From an uncultured Clostridia bacterium (GTDB taxonomy: Bacteria > Bacillota > Clostridia > Christensenellales > Aristaeellaceae), in assembly GCA_946411525.1 (NCBI GenBank), contig CAMKEI010000001.1, forward strand, positions 149,104-213,103: a stretch of 64,000 bases of DNA, read 5' to 3'. The position numbers and the translations under genes are program-made. Positions 44,940-54,441 of this stretch are shown here, piece by piece (position 1 is the stretch's first letter; each line of letters opens with the position of its first letter). A model generated the notes under the pieces. That model saw only the letters and a list, made by a program, of their open reading frames with translations. It ran no database searches and was not told where the DNA came from.

Positions 44940-45515
44940 ATGAACCGTCTGATACTTGCGTCTCGTTCACCGCGCCGGTGCGAGCTGCTCTCCCGTATGG
45001 GACTGTCTTTTGAGACGGATGCTCCTGATGTCGATGAGGAATGCGATCTCCCAGCTTCGGAAGCAGTTCAGCTGCTTTCACTTCGAAAGGCTTCAGCTGC
45101 TTTTTTGCTTCATCCGGACTGCTTTATACTCGGCGCTGACACACTGGTATCGATTGACGGCCGGTCGCTTGGAAAACCGAAGGATGAGGCGGAGGCTTTC
45201 CGGATGCTGAAATCGCTTTCCGGACGCACTCACCAGGTTTATACCGGCGTTACAGTCATTTCTCCCGGCGGTGGAAACCTGACGGCGCTGGATTGTACCG
45301 ACGTCACATTTGACAGCCTTGAGGATGACGAGATTATGGCCTGTGTCCTTTCAGGCGAGCCGATGGATAAGGCCGGCGCTTACGCGCTGCAGGGACGGGC
45401 GGGAGCCTGGATCACGCATCTGAACGGATCCGACACTTCTGTGATCGGACTTCCGCTCTATCTGGTCCGCAGGCTGCTGATCCGCTCCGGTTTTCCTCTT
45501 TACGGAAATGCCTGA
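44940..45515 (+). CDS. maf: Maf family nucleoside triphosphate pyrophosphatase
   Basis: Hydrolyses non-canonical or some canonical dNTP/NTPs to monophosphates; family members affect septum formation. The 191 residues open MNRLILASRSPRRCELLSRMG, with GADTLVSIDGR and GKPKDEAEA. The ATG at 44940 with GGAGG is chosen; a start at 44853 would lie in the intergenic region. Head of the mreB-rodA block, the usual maf position, but radC, normally between maf and mreB, is missing. Confidence 0.94.
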   Translation: MNRLILASRSPRRCELLSRMGLSFETDAPDVDEECDLPASEAVQLLSLRKASAAFLLHPDCFILGADTLVSIDGRSLGKPKDEAEAFRMLKSLSGRTHQVYTGVTVISPGGGNLTALDCTDVTFDSLEDDEIMACVLSGEPMDKAGAYALQGRAGAWITHLNGSDTSVIGLPLYLVRRLLIRSGFPLYGNA

Positions 45516-45548
45516 ATATGACAAACACGATTAAAGGATGATTGTACT

Positions 45549-46577
45549 ATGCCTTTTCTGGCACCTGATATCGGTATTGACCTCGGAACAGAGAACATCA
45601 ATCTCTACGTGCGCGGCCGCGGCATCGTGATTTCGGAGCCCTCCCTGGTTGTGCTTGACCGTGAAAACAAGCATACCGTCCGTGCGGTCGGTGACGAAGC
45701 CCGTTTCCTTTACGGCCGGTCACCGGATCAGTTGATCGCTGTATCGCCGATCCGTAACGGACAGGTTGCCGATTTCGATATAGCGGAACTGATGTTCAAG
45801 TATTTCATCAGGAAGGCGATCGGTGTTTCCTATATTGGAAAGCCGCGGATTATCGTCTCCGTTCCCTGCGGGATGAACGATGTCAACCGCAAGGCGCTCA
45901 CTGAAGCGATCCATATGGCCGGTTCCAAGCACGTTTTCCTGATCGAAAAGCCTTTTGCTTCCGCAATCGGAACGGGTCTTCCGGTATATGATCCGATCGG
46001 GAACCTGGTTGTGGATATCGGTGCCGGTACGACGGATGTCGCTGTGATTTCTCTCGGAGGATTGGTCGTTTCCCAGAGCGTTCAGGTCGGGGGAAACAAA
46101 TTTAATGAAGCGATCGCCGAATACCTGCGCAAGGAATGCAGCATACTGATCGGCGAGCAGACCGCAGACAACATCAAGAAAGATCTGGCTTCCGCGCTTC
46201 CGCTCGATGAACCGCGCTCGATCCTGGTCCGGGGCGTTAATCAGCTGAATACTTCCGCCGGCACAGTGCAGTTCTCTTCCGAGCAGGCCTATGAAGCTGT
46301 CAGAAATCCCTGCAGGGCGATCGTCAAAACGATTCGCTGGGTGCTGGAAAGGACCCCTCCTGAACTGGCCGCTGATATCATGAAAAGCGGCATCCATTTG
46401 ACGGGCGACGGCGCACGCCTTTTCGCCCTTGACCGTTATATCTCCGAAAGTCTCGGCATGCCCGTATTGCTGGCGAGAGATCCCGGTGACTGCTGCATCC
46501 TGGGTATCGGATACCTGACGGAAAACATACAGCTCGTGACGCCCCAGGACAAAAAGTCCAGGCCGTCTATGAAATAA
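45549..46577 (+). CDS. mreB: MreB, actin-like cell-shape protein
   Basis: Forms membrane filaments guiding side-wall synthesis. The 342 residues show the actin-like nucleotide motifs DIGIDLGTENINLYVRG, VVDIGAGTTDVAVISLGG and LTGDGARLFALDRYI, and IEKPFASAIGTGLP. Length matches the family. It leads mreC, mreD, PBP2, minD and rodA, all on one strand with short gaps. Confidence 0.96.
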   Translation: MPFLAPDIGIDLGTENINLYVRGRGIVISEPSLVVLDRENKHTVRAVGDEARFLYGRSPDQLIAVSPIRNGQVADFDIAELMFKYFIRKAIGVSYIGKPRIIVSVPCGMNDVNRKALTEAIHMAGSKHVFLIEKPFASAIGTGLPVYDPIGNLVVDIGAGTTDVAVISLGGLVVSQSVQVGGNKFNEAIAEYLRKECSILIGEQTADNIKKDLASALPLDEPRSILVRGVNQLNTSAGTVQFSSEQAYEAVRNPCRAIVKTIRWVLERTPPELAADIMKSGIHLTGDGARLFALDRYISESLGMPVLLARDPGDCCILGIGYLTENIQLVTPQDKKSRPSMK

Positions 46578-46616
46578 CCCAACCGGCTTTTGATCGGAAG
46601 GAGGTGAGATCCGGTT

Positions 46617-48140
46617 ATGTCTGCAAGGAAAAAAACCAGTAAGAATTCAGAGGACCGCCGTCCTGTTGTGACTGACGATTTTATTTATGATGAACCGGAT
46701 ACCGCCTTCGATAACGGTGAGGAAAATACACCGCTTTCCGATACCCCCGAAGAAGCGATCCGCAAACTGAAACGCAGGCGCGCAGGGTCCGAAAAAAACG
46801 ATTCCTCAGATGATACGCCTGACATACAGGACGCACCGGAAGAAACGCCCGGATCGGAAACGGCAAAGGTTTATTCGTCAGGAATCATGCTCGATGAAAA
46901 CCTGCAGCCGGTTTACACGAAAGAAAAAAAGAACCGTCGCCCGCATCCCGTGATCCGGGGCATCATTCTGACACTGGTTACCCTGTCGCTGCTTCTTGCC
47001 GTGATATCCTTTGTTTTTCACAGGATCTATGAAAATACTCCCGGACTGGATATCCCTGAAAATGCAATCGGGTCGGTTGTCACGCCCGTCCAGGATTTTT
47101 TCTCCGGACTGACGGAAACTGTTTTCGGGTACTTCAGGTCCATGAAACTGCGGGCGAACATTGAAGCTGAATACAATGCCCTCAGGGCTGAGAACGAACA
47201 GCTGGTCTATAAAGCGATGCTTGCGGATGAACTGCAGAACACGCTGTCAATGTATGAAGATCTGTCCGATGAGATCAAGGCCAATCAGGAAATGTCACCG
47301 ATTGTCTGCAAGGTCGTCGGTAAAAGTGATTCAAACTACTTTTCCACACTGTCAATCAACAAGGGGTATGAGGACGGTGTGAAAAACTATATGGCTGTAA
47401 CGATTTCAGGCGCACTTGTCGGCTATACGGAAAGTACCCAGGCCCATAAATCCACGGTCCGTACCATTATTGATTCCGACGCGTCGATCGCCGCGCTGAT
47501 CCAGTCATCGCGTGATCAGGGAACCGTCCGCGGTACGCTCGGTGTGGACGGTACGCCGTTATGCCGCATGTATTATCTTCCGGATGACAATCTGCCGCGT
47601 CCTGGTGATCTGGTCGTCACTTCCGGTGTCGGTCTCTCCTTCCCCAAAGGAATTCCGATCGGTACTGTCAGCGCCAGTACCCGCGGAATGGATGCGAACA
47701 AACAATATATCGTCCTGGAGCCGATTGTGGATTTCCAGCATCTGGAATATGTGATCGTGCTGAAATATCAGCCTGAGGCCGAGGCGATTGAAGGAAGGGA
47801 AAACGGAAGAACGGATGTCAGTCTTCTTCCGCTGGAAAGCGCCAGACCGTCGCCTGTAGTTCCGGAAATAGCGTCTTCTCTGTTTGAGTCCCAGACCGAA
47901 AACACAGTCGACCCCAATGACACGGAAACGCCTTCCCCTGAACCGACGGAAACACCTTCCCCGACGCCTTCTCCAACCCCCACTGCCGCACCCACATCCG
48001 ACACGACTTCCCTGACATATACGGTTGTTCAGCGCGGCGGAGATCCCACGCCGACGCCTACTCCGACAGCTGCTCCCACCTACACGCCGTATTTTACTCC
48101 CGATCCGGACGAAATGACGTTCGAGGAAGAGGGTGAATAG
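46617..48140 (+). CDS. mreC: MreC with long cytoplasmic front and Thr/Pro-rich extracytoplasmic tail
   Basis: Elongasome scaffold of 507 residues, against about 280-330 for the usual family. A charged, acidic cytoplasmic front of 112 residues precedes the membrane helix (113-135); a coiled coil (about 170-215) and the beta-barrel core (about 220-390) follow. The tail (about 425-507) is low complexity, rich in Thr, Pro, Ser and Ala, for example TETPSPEPTETPSPTPSPTP near 435, and lies outside the membrane. MreC links MreB to PBP2. The front and tail are unusual. Stop abuts the mreD ATG; GGAGGTGA precedes the ATG at 46617. Confidence 0.92.
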   Translation: MSARKKTSKNSEDRRPVVTDDFIYDEPDTAFDNGEENTPLSDTPEEAIRKLKRRRAGSEKNDSSDDTPDIQDAPEETPGSETAKVYSSGIMLDENLQPVYTKEKKNRRPHPVIRGIILTLVTLSLLLAVISFVFHRIYENTPGLDIPENAIGSVVTPVQDFFSGLTETVFGYFRSMKLRANIEAEYNALRAENEQLVYKAMLADELQNTLSMYEDLSDEIKANQEMSPIVCKVVGKSDSNYFSTLSINKGYEDGVKNYMAVTISGALVGYTESTQAHKSTVRTIIDSDASIAALIQSSRDQGTVRGTLGVDGTPLCRMYYLPDDNLPRPGDLVVTSGVGLSFPKGIPIGTVSASTRGMDANKQYIVLEPIVDFQHLEYVIVLKYQPEAEAIEGRENGRTDVSLLPLESARPSPVVPEIASSLFESQTENTVDPNDTETPSPEPTETPSPTPSPTPTAAPTSDTTSLTYTVVQRGGDPTPTPTPTAAPTYTPYFTPDPDEMTFEEEGE

Positions 48141-48758
48141 ATGAACAGTCAGACTGCAGGCAGGGAAATGCAGGCCGGATTCCTCAGAAAGTATCTGTCA
48201 TACGCGCTTATCGTTATCCTCGGATATCTCTGCCATGTGTGTATCATCCCCTATTTTCGCCCCTTCGGCGTTTCTCCGAATCTTCTGTATGTGGTAATCG
48301 GGGTTATTACGGTCGCTTACGGAAAACTTCGGGCGTTCTGGGTTGGCGTGTTTTACGGGCTGGTCATGGAAATCATGCTTCCTTCGGTCACTTTCCTGAA
48401 CCTGGCCGTCTATCCGATCACGACGCTTTTCTGTTCCTTCGCTTTCGCTGACAAACCGCTGAAGACCATTGAATATGAAAGGGCTACCAACAAAAACCGG
48501 AAGGAGCTTCCGGCATGGCTTCGTACTGTGCTGTGCACCGCGTTGAATACGCTGATTTACGAGACGGTAAATGTGACATATATTTATATCGGAGGATCTG
48601 TCCTTCAGGCAGGGCATTTTCTCAGGGCATTTGCATGTATAATCCTTACCTCATTGCTGTGCTTCATTCTGTTATTTCCGCTGAGGAGAATGATATTCGG
48701 GCGCAAAACGGATATCCTCGTTCTGAAAAGCGCGCCTGTTGTATTCCGAAAGAACTGA
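48141..48758 (+). CDS. mreD: MreD, membrane component of the elongasome
   Basis: Polytopic protein of 205 residues with about five to six hydrophobic helices (from about 14 to 195), poorly conserved as expected, e.g. PNLLYVVIGVITVAYGKLRAFWVGVFYGL. Identified by size, topology and position directly after mreC, with no gap. It partners MreC in controlling PBP2. Confidence 0.88.
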   Translation: MNSQTAGREMQAGFLRKYLSYALIVILGYLCHVCIIPYFRPFGVSPNLLYVVIGVITVAYGKLRAFWVGVFYGLVMEIMLPSVTFLNLAVYPITTLFCSFAFADKPLKTIEYERATNKNRKELPAWLRTVLCTALNTLIYETVNVTYIYIGGSVLQAGHFLRAFACIILTSLLCFILLFPLRRMIFGRKTDILVLKSAPVVFRKN

Positions 48759-48803
48759 TTTCCGCAGGATGACTGCTGCTGTTCCGGAGAAAGGAGCTGA
48801 AAA

Positions 48804-51350
48804 ATGGAAAAGAAGAACAGAACTCCCGAATTCTGGCGTTTTGCCGGTTTTCTGGCGATTGTTTTCGGCATTTTCATCTGGCTCGTGTCCGGTTTGATCA
48901 ATCTGCAGCTGAAACAGACCGATGAATTGGCCGAAAAAGCTGAAACAACCAAAACAAAAACTATCGCGCTTCGTGGGAAACGCGGAAACATCTCAACTTC
49001 CGACTCTGTCATTATGGCGGAAGATGAACTGATTTACAATGTTACTTTTCAGAAGGACGCGACAGCCAACACAAAGGAGCTATATTATCAGTATACCACT
49101 TCCATCCTTGAAACAATCGACATTGTTGAAAAGAATAACGGAAAAATATCAGTATCCTTTGTTATTGAACGCAATACTGAACCAACGCCGGAGAATCCGG
49201 GTGAATGGACCTTTAATTTCGGAAGCGGCATATCGGATTTAGTCCGTGACACCCGCGAAGACCAGTGGCGGTCAAACAACTATCTGACGAATAAGGTCAA
49301 GTATAAAACAGCCGACCAGTGTATCGAAAAACTGAAGGACAGATATCAGATTACCACTGATCCCAATAATCAGGACACCACCAAAATTCTTGTCTCAGAA
49401 GAAAACATGCTCAAAATCATGGCGATCTATTCTGAGATGCAGATGAACATATTCAATTCCCAGCCGATCATTATCGCGAAGGATGTCCGGTACGAAACCG
49501 TCATTGAAATAGAGACGCGCTCCATGATGCTGCCGGGGATGAGTGTTGAGATCGGCACAAAGCGTGTCTATCCCAGATCCAATCTCGCCTCGCAGATTAT
49601 CGGCTATACCGGCGCCATTCCCACCAGGGCCATGTGGCTTACGCTGCAGGCGAAAGGTTACTCATATAACGATACGATCGGCCGTGACGGCATTGAATCA
49701 TCGATGGAAGAGTGGCTGACTCAGAACACGTCCCTGAAAAAAGGCTCGAAGGTCGTGGAACGCGATCAGATGTCACGCGTTGTCCGTGAACTCAAAGAGT
49801 TCTCCACCAAACCGAGAGACGGCGACAACGTAAAGCTTACGCTGAATGCTGCATACCAGCAGGAAGCGGAACGGTGTATCCGCAACAATGTAATCACGGT
49901 TCGCAACAACCAGGAAAAAAAGCTGGCTTCCGAATCCTGGCTTGAAGCGAACAAGAGTGATATCCATAACCGTGACTGGGTCAAATATCCGCTTCAGCTC
50001 GCCGAGCACGGTTGCCTGATTGTGCTGGATATGCAGTGCCGCGTCCTGGCGCTCGCCAATTATCCGACCTATGATCTGAACGCTCTGGTAGCTGGCGGCA
50101 AAGATGCCATGGCGATCCTCGGTGATTCCAGGAACCTGCTGCTGAACTATGGTATTCATGCGAGAGGAACGCCGGGTTCAATTTTCAAGATGGTAACCGG
50201 CATGGGCGCCCTGTCCGAAGGGGTGCTCAAGCTGACGGAAACCATATCCGATATGGGGTATTACACCAAGTACAATCAGGACCTTACAACCGCGCCAAAG
50301 TGCTGGATCAATAAAAACTACAGATGGCAGCATGCAAATCAGACCATCGTTGAAGGGCTGACCAACTCCTGCAATTATTTCTTCTACGAGCTGTCTTCCC
50401 GTCTCGGGGAAGAGCGCCTCTACCGTTACGCTTCTCTGTTCGGCCTGACGTCCAAAACGGGCATTGACCTTCCTGGTGAGGTCCATTCGGTCGTCGGATG
50501 TCAGAATACACTGTATGATCCTTCCAAGCCCGTCAACGAAGCAAATCAGGACACATCCCTGCCGATCATTGTTTTCAACTCGATCAAGAAACATCTGAGA
50601 AACTGCGGCCAGTCCCGCAATATCGAATATGATGACGAACGGCTTTCCATCTGTGCCAAGCGCCTGATGGACATGGCTGTGAACAAGAATGAAAGCGAAT
50701 GGCTTGAAAACATGCGCACCATTCTGATGGAAGAGCTGAACATGACCAAGGAAATGGTTTACCTCCAGTCTGTGATCGGTGACACCTACAATTACATGAA
50801 CGATATTAAATGGGGCGGTGGTCAGACGATTCTGACCGGTATCGGGCAGTCCGTAACAGTGCTCACCCCGATAGCTGTTGCCCGTTATGTCTGCACAGTG
50901 GCCAATGACGGCCGTCTTTACAATGTATCCCTGATTGACTCAATCACTTCCCCGGAGGGAGAGATTCTTTCCCAGAGGGAACCTACGCTGATTCACAGGC
51001 TTGAACATTCGGACGAATACCTTAGCAAAATCCGAGAAGGGATGAAAGGCGTGGTTGACGAATCCGGTACCGCAAAGAAATATTTCCGGAACTGGCCGTA
51101 TCAGGAACAGATCGCCGCGAAGACAGGAACGGCTCAGGTTACCTCTATCGACCTGGAGAACAATGCCTGGTTTGTCTGCTTTGCACCTTATGAAAACCCG
51201 GAAATCGCTGTGGCCTGTTTCATTCCGAACGGGTATTCGGGATCTGAATCCTCTATCGCTCCGCGTGACTTTATTGAGTGGTATATGAAGCAGAAAACGC
51301 TGCGCGGTGTTGATATCGTTTTGCCTTTGGGGAATTCTTTGGCTCCCTGA
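48804..51350 (+). CDS. mrdA: Class B penicillin-binding protein, PBP2/MrdA type, with insertion
   Basis: Transpeptidase of 848 residues cross-linking side-wall peptidoglycan with RodA. Membrane helix at about 12-34, pedestal domain (about 50-330), and the transpeptidase motifs S459-I-F-K462, S522-C-N524 and K773-T-G775. Between SCN and KTG lies about 250 residues, longer than usual: a charged helical stretch (about 575-680, DERLSICAKRLMDMAVNKNE) interrupts the fold before GIGQS. The ATG at 48804 follows AAAGGAG. Only class B PBP in view; paired with rodA two genes on. Confidence 0.93.
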   Translation: MEKKNRTPEFWRFAGFLAIVFGIFIWLVSGLINLQLKQTDELAEKAETTKTKTIALRGKRGNISTSDSVIMAEDELIYNVTFQKDATANTKELYYQYTTSILETIDIVEKNNGKISVSFVIERNTEPTPENPGEWTFNFGSGISDLVRDTREDQWRSNNYLTNKVKYKTADQCIEKLKDRYQITTDPNNQDTTKILVSEENMLKIMAIYSEMQMNIFNSQPIIIAKDVRYETVIEIETRSMMLPGMSVEIGTKRVYPRSNLASQIIGYTGAIPTRAMWLTLQAKGYSYNDTIGRDGIESSMEEWLTQNTSLKKGSKVVERDQMSRVVRELKEFSTKPRDGDNVKLTLNAAYQQEAERCIRNNVITVRNNQEKKLASESWLEANKSDIHNRDWVKYPLQLAEHGCLIVLDMQCRVLALANYPTYDLNALVAGGKDAMAILGDSRNLLLNYGIHARGTPGSIFKMVTGMGALSEGVLKLTETISDMGYYTKYNQDLTTAPKCWINKNYRWQHANQTIVEGLTNSCNYFFYELSSRLGEERLYRYASLFGLTSKTGIDLPGEVHSVVGCQNTLYDPSKPVNEANQDTSLPIIVFNSIKKHLRNCGQSRNIEYDDERLSICAKRLMDMAVNKNESEWLENMRTILMEELNMTKEMVYLQSVIGDTYNYMNDIKWGGGQTILTGIGQSVTVLTPIAVARYVCTVANDGRLYNVSLIDSITSPEGEILSQREPTLIHRLEHSDEYLSKIREGMKGVVDESGTAKKYFRNWPYQEQIAAKTGTAQVTSIDLENNAWFVCFAPYENPEIAVACFIPNGYSGSESSIAPRDFIEWYMKQKTLRGVDIVLPLGNSLAP

Positions 51351-51370
51351 CCACGGAACGGAGGAGTATC

Positions 51371-52195
51371 ATGTCAAAATGCTATGCAGTCGCCTCAGGA
51401 AAAGGCGGCGTCGGCAAGTCGGTCATTACGGCGAATCTCGCTTCCGCTCTTACAGGGAGCGGCAGCCGTGTTCTGATTATAGACGCTGATATCGGCCTTC
51501 GTTCCCAGGATGTTATGCTTGGTCTGGAAAACCGCATTGTCTATGACCTGATTGATGTATCAACGGGGGAATGCCGTCCGGACCAGGCAATTCTTCCCTG
51601 CGAAACGAACCCTTTGCTTCATCTTCTGCCTGCTGCCCAGTTTGACAGGGCCAAGGCACTTGATCCAAAAAAACTGGCCCGTATCATTCATTCCCTTCGA
51701 AGCTCCTATGACTATATTTTCATTGACTGTCCGGCCGGTATCGAACGGGGTCTCCGGAATGTGCTGAACGCCGGTGTGGACGAGATCCTTTTGATTGTGT
51801 CTCCTGATGATGTTTCTTTGCGCAGCGCGGAAAGAACCGTACAGGTCATTGACGCAAAAAAAGGCCCCCGTCCGCTGCTGATTGTCAACCGCCTGGACGG
51901 GGAGCTGATCCGTAACGGCGAAATGATTACTGCACAGACCGCCAGCCAGGTACTTGATCTCGGACTGCTGGGAGCGATTCCCGAGGATCCTGTCGTATAT
52001 CGTTCGGTGCTGCGGCATGATCTGTTTGTTCATTATGACTGTGAAGCCAGAAACGCTGTAATGCGCATATCGTCCAGGATTCAGGGACATAATCTGCCTG
52101 TCGCTGTTTACGGAGAAAGAAAGCATTCTTTTTTCAGGAGACGCATGAAGGAAAACAGACGTCTGAAGGAGGTGACTCCGATTGACAATTACTGA
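51371..52195 (+). CDS. minD: MinD/ParA-type ATPase
   Basis: Deviant Walker ATPase of 274 residues: GKGGVGKS near 11-18, IDADIGLRSQDVMLGL and IDCPAGIERG follow MinD. In the Min system it recruits MinC to the membrane at poles. The usual short amphipathic membrane-binding tail is replaced by a long basic end (SFFRRRMKENRRLKEV), so membrane targeting is uncertain. No minC or minE is present in this cluster; both usually neighbour it. It overlaps rodA by 14 nt, suggesting coupling to the rod-shape genes. Confidence 0.85.
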   Translation: MSKCYAVASGKGGVGKSVITANLASALTGSGSRVLIIDADIGLRSQDVMLGLENRIVYDLIDVSTGECRPDQAILPCETNPLLHLLPAAQFDRAKALDPKKLARIIHSLRSSYDYIFIDCPAGIERGLRNVLNAGVDEILLIVSPDDVSLRSAERTVQVIDAKKGPRPLLIVNRLDGELIRNGEMITAQTASQVLDLGLLGAIPEDPVVYRSVLRHDLFVHYDCEARNAVMRISSRIQGHNLPVAVYGERKHSFFRRRMKENRRLKEVTPIDNY

Positions 52196-53405
52196 AAACC
52201 GGCATTCAAGGGCTCACGTGGACGGTGTCCTGATCGCGATGGTGTTTGCCATGGCCCTTTTCGGCATCGTTGCCGTATGTGTTGCGACCTATACTCCTCA
52301 ATCCGCGTCAGATGCGTCATTCCTGCAGCATGTTTTCGAATCTGATTCCACCAAAAAACAGTGCCTGTTTGTGCTTATAGCGCCGCTGGTAATTGGTGTT
52401 ATCATGGCTTTCCCGTTTGATATTCTTCTGCGCCGGGCTGAACTGTTTTACTGGGCATCCTTCATCCTGCTGGCTGTCACAACCATATTTAACCGCGCCA
52501 CAGGCGTTAAAGCGTGGCTTGATACCCTGTGGGGATATACCATTCAGCCCTCGGAGTTTGCCAAACTGGCCATGATCCTCATTCTTGCCAAAAACCTGTC
52601 AAGGCAGGACCGGCCCATGGCAGATATCAAATCCTTCGTTCATATTTTCATGCTGGTAATCCTGCCCGGTCTCGTCATTCTGCTGCAGGGCGAAACGGGA
52701 TCGCTGCTGGTGATTATTTTCATGTTCGCTGTCATGATGTACTTCTCCAACGTATCCATGAAAACGCTGATCGTTCTGGCGTCTCTTGCGATTCTCGGCG
52801 TTCTTTCCATATACGGATTTATGAAAGCCACAGGCTCGACAGACTATCGTCTCGCCCGGATCGCGGGCTGGCTGAATCCGGATGTGTATTCCTCTTCTGA
52901 CGCATACCAGCAGACCATGTCAAAGATGACCATCGGTTCCGGCGGGCTGTCGGGAAACGGCATGTTCATCAGCGGAGCGATCTCTCAGCTCAATTATGTT
53001 CCCGCGGACTGGACGGATTTCATTTACGCGACCATCGGTGAAACCTGGGGGTTTATCGGCTGCGTCGCGGTTCTCATAGGCTATATGCTGATTCTTCTCA
53101 GGATGCTGTACCTGGCATGGTTTACACGGGATAAATTCGGTCGGCTGATTATTATCGGCGTGATGGGCATGTTGCTTTTCCATGTGATGGAAAACATCGC
53201 AATGACGCTCGGACTGATGCCGATTACAGGAATTCCGCTGCCTTTTCTGTCATACGGAGGATCCAATATGATGACGAATATGGGCGGTGTCGGCCTGGTC
53301 CTGAATGTTACGCGGAACCGTTCGTTGAACGTGATTGTCAATACGCCGCAGACATTCTATAATCCTTACCGTGTCAGGAAACGTTTCAAAACAAAATCCT
53401 ATTGA
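52182..53405 (+). CDS. rodA: RodA, SEDS-family peptidoglycan glycosyltransferase
   Basis: Polymerises glycan strands for side-wall growth with PBP2. The 407 residues have about ten membrane helices and the SEDS features QPSEFAKLAMILILAKNL, GETGSLLVI and MPITGIPLPFLSYGGSNM. TTG start at 52182, with GGAGGTGA 6 nt upstream inside the minD end. Position after mreBCD-PBP2 favours RodA over FtsW. Confidence 0.93.
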   Translation: MTITENRHSRAHVDGVLIAMVFAMALFGIVAVCVATYTPQSASDASFLQHVFESDSTKKQCLFVLIAPLVIGVIMAFPFDILLRRAELFYWASFILLAVTTIFNRATGVKAWLDTLWGYTIQPSEFAKLAMILILAKNLSRQDRPMADIKSFVHIFMLVILPGLVILLQGETGSLLVIIFMFAVMMYFSNVSMKTLIVLASLAILGVLSIYGFMKATGSTDYRLARIAGWLNPDVYSSSDAYQQTMSKMTIGSGGLSGNGMFISGAISQLNYVPADWTDFIYATIGETWGFIGCVAVLIGYMLILLRMLYLAWFTRDKFGRLIIIGVMGMLLFHVMENIAMTLGLMPITGIPLPFLSYGGSNMMTNMGGVGLVLNVTRNRSLNVIVNTPQTFYNPYRVRKRFKTKSY

Positions 53406-53432
53406 CCGTATGAACGATCGGGAGTTGATTCA

Positions 53433-54428
53433 ATGGACGGGTTTTTCAGTGAAGAATATTTGGTTCAGGGCTCCGGTTACCGGGATGTTATGAATAAAAC
53501 AGTGCTTCCCTGGCTCACGGGAAAGGAACATGCATCCGTTATTCCCGGATTTGAGAACCGTCCCCTCTACTGTGTTTCCTACGAAGCGGAGAATCCTGTT
53601 GCCACCGTCCTGATCGTCCATGGTTTCACAGAAAATGCATATAAATATGCTGAGCTGATCTGGTCGCTGCTGCATCTGGGCTTTTCGGTCATTGCATATG
53701 ACCAGCGTGGTCACGGGCGTTCCTGGCGCGCGGAAAAGATCCCTTCCCCTTCGGTTACTCATGTTGATCATTTTTCCGAATATGTCAGTGACATGAAGAT
53801 CATCTGCGACACCTGTGCGCCGGGCTCATCGAAACCGTTCTTTGTTTTTGCACATTCCATGGGCGGCGCCGTAACGGCACTGTTCCTGGAACAGTATCGT
53901 AACATATTCTCAGCGGCTGTTCTTTCATCTCCCATGATTGCGCCGTATATCGGCGGTCTTCCTGTTCCCATTGCTTCCGCTGTCGGTAATGTGGCAGAAT
54001 TACTCGGGCAGAGGAAAAACAATCCGTTTTTTATGAAACGGTACAGCGGTCCGGAAGATTTCGCCACCTCCTGCGCTTCAGATCCTGAACGTTTTTCCTG
54101 GTATGATGAGATCAAGGCTGCCAGAACCGAGTTTCAGAACAGCGTGCCTTCCTGGCAGTGGACGACTGAAGCGCTTCATGTGACGAAGAAAATCCTTGCT
54201 CCCGGTGAGCCTGAAAAGATCTCCTGCCCCGTGCTGCTTTTCTCCGCCGAAACGGATTTCAGCGTGCTTCCTGAACCGCAGGAACGTTTTATACAGCGTG
54301 TGTCTGACGGAAAGCGGATCATGGTGAAAGGAGCACGCCATGAGATCTTCCGTTCTCCTGACAGCGTTCTTGTCCCCTGGTGGCATTCAGTCATCAGTTT
54401 TTACAGGGAACATCTGCCCGAACAGTAA
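53433..54428 (+). CDS. Alpha/beta hydrolase, monoacylglycerol-lipase-like
   Basis: Protein of 331 residues without signal peptide. Catalytic triad candidates are Ser142 in FAHSMGGA, Asp275 in SAETDFSVL and His303 in GARHEIF; VHGFTEN holds the oxyanion region. Such enzymes cleave lysophospholipids or monoacylglycerols, but the substrate is unproven. It ends the rod-shape run, 27 nt after rodA, and leads straight into two small coiled-coil genes. Confidence 0.85.
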   Translation: MDGFFSEEYLVQGSGYRDVMNKTVLPWLTGKEHASVIPGFENRPLYCVSYEAENPVATVLIVHGFTENAYKYAELIWSLLHLGFSVIAYDQRGHGRSWRAEKIPSPSVTHVDHFSEYVSDMKIICDTCAPGSSKPFFVFAHSMGGAVTALFLEQYRNIFSAAVLSSPMIAPYIGGLPVPIASAVGNVAELLGQRKNNPFFMKRYSGPEDFATSCASDPERFSWYDEIKAARTEFQNSVPSWQWTTEALHVTKKILAPGEPEKISCPVLLFSAETDFSVLPEPQERFIQRVSDGKRIMVKGARHEIFRSPDSVLVPWWHSVISFYREHLPEQ

Positions 54429-54441
54429 GAGGAGGATATCC

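Noticed and set aside
47920..48090. Repetitive DNA in mreC considered as a tandem-repeat or CRISPR-like element
   Set aside because: The repetition is the codon pattern of a Thr/Pro/Ser tail; there are no regular repeats with unique spacers.
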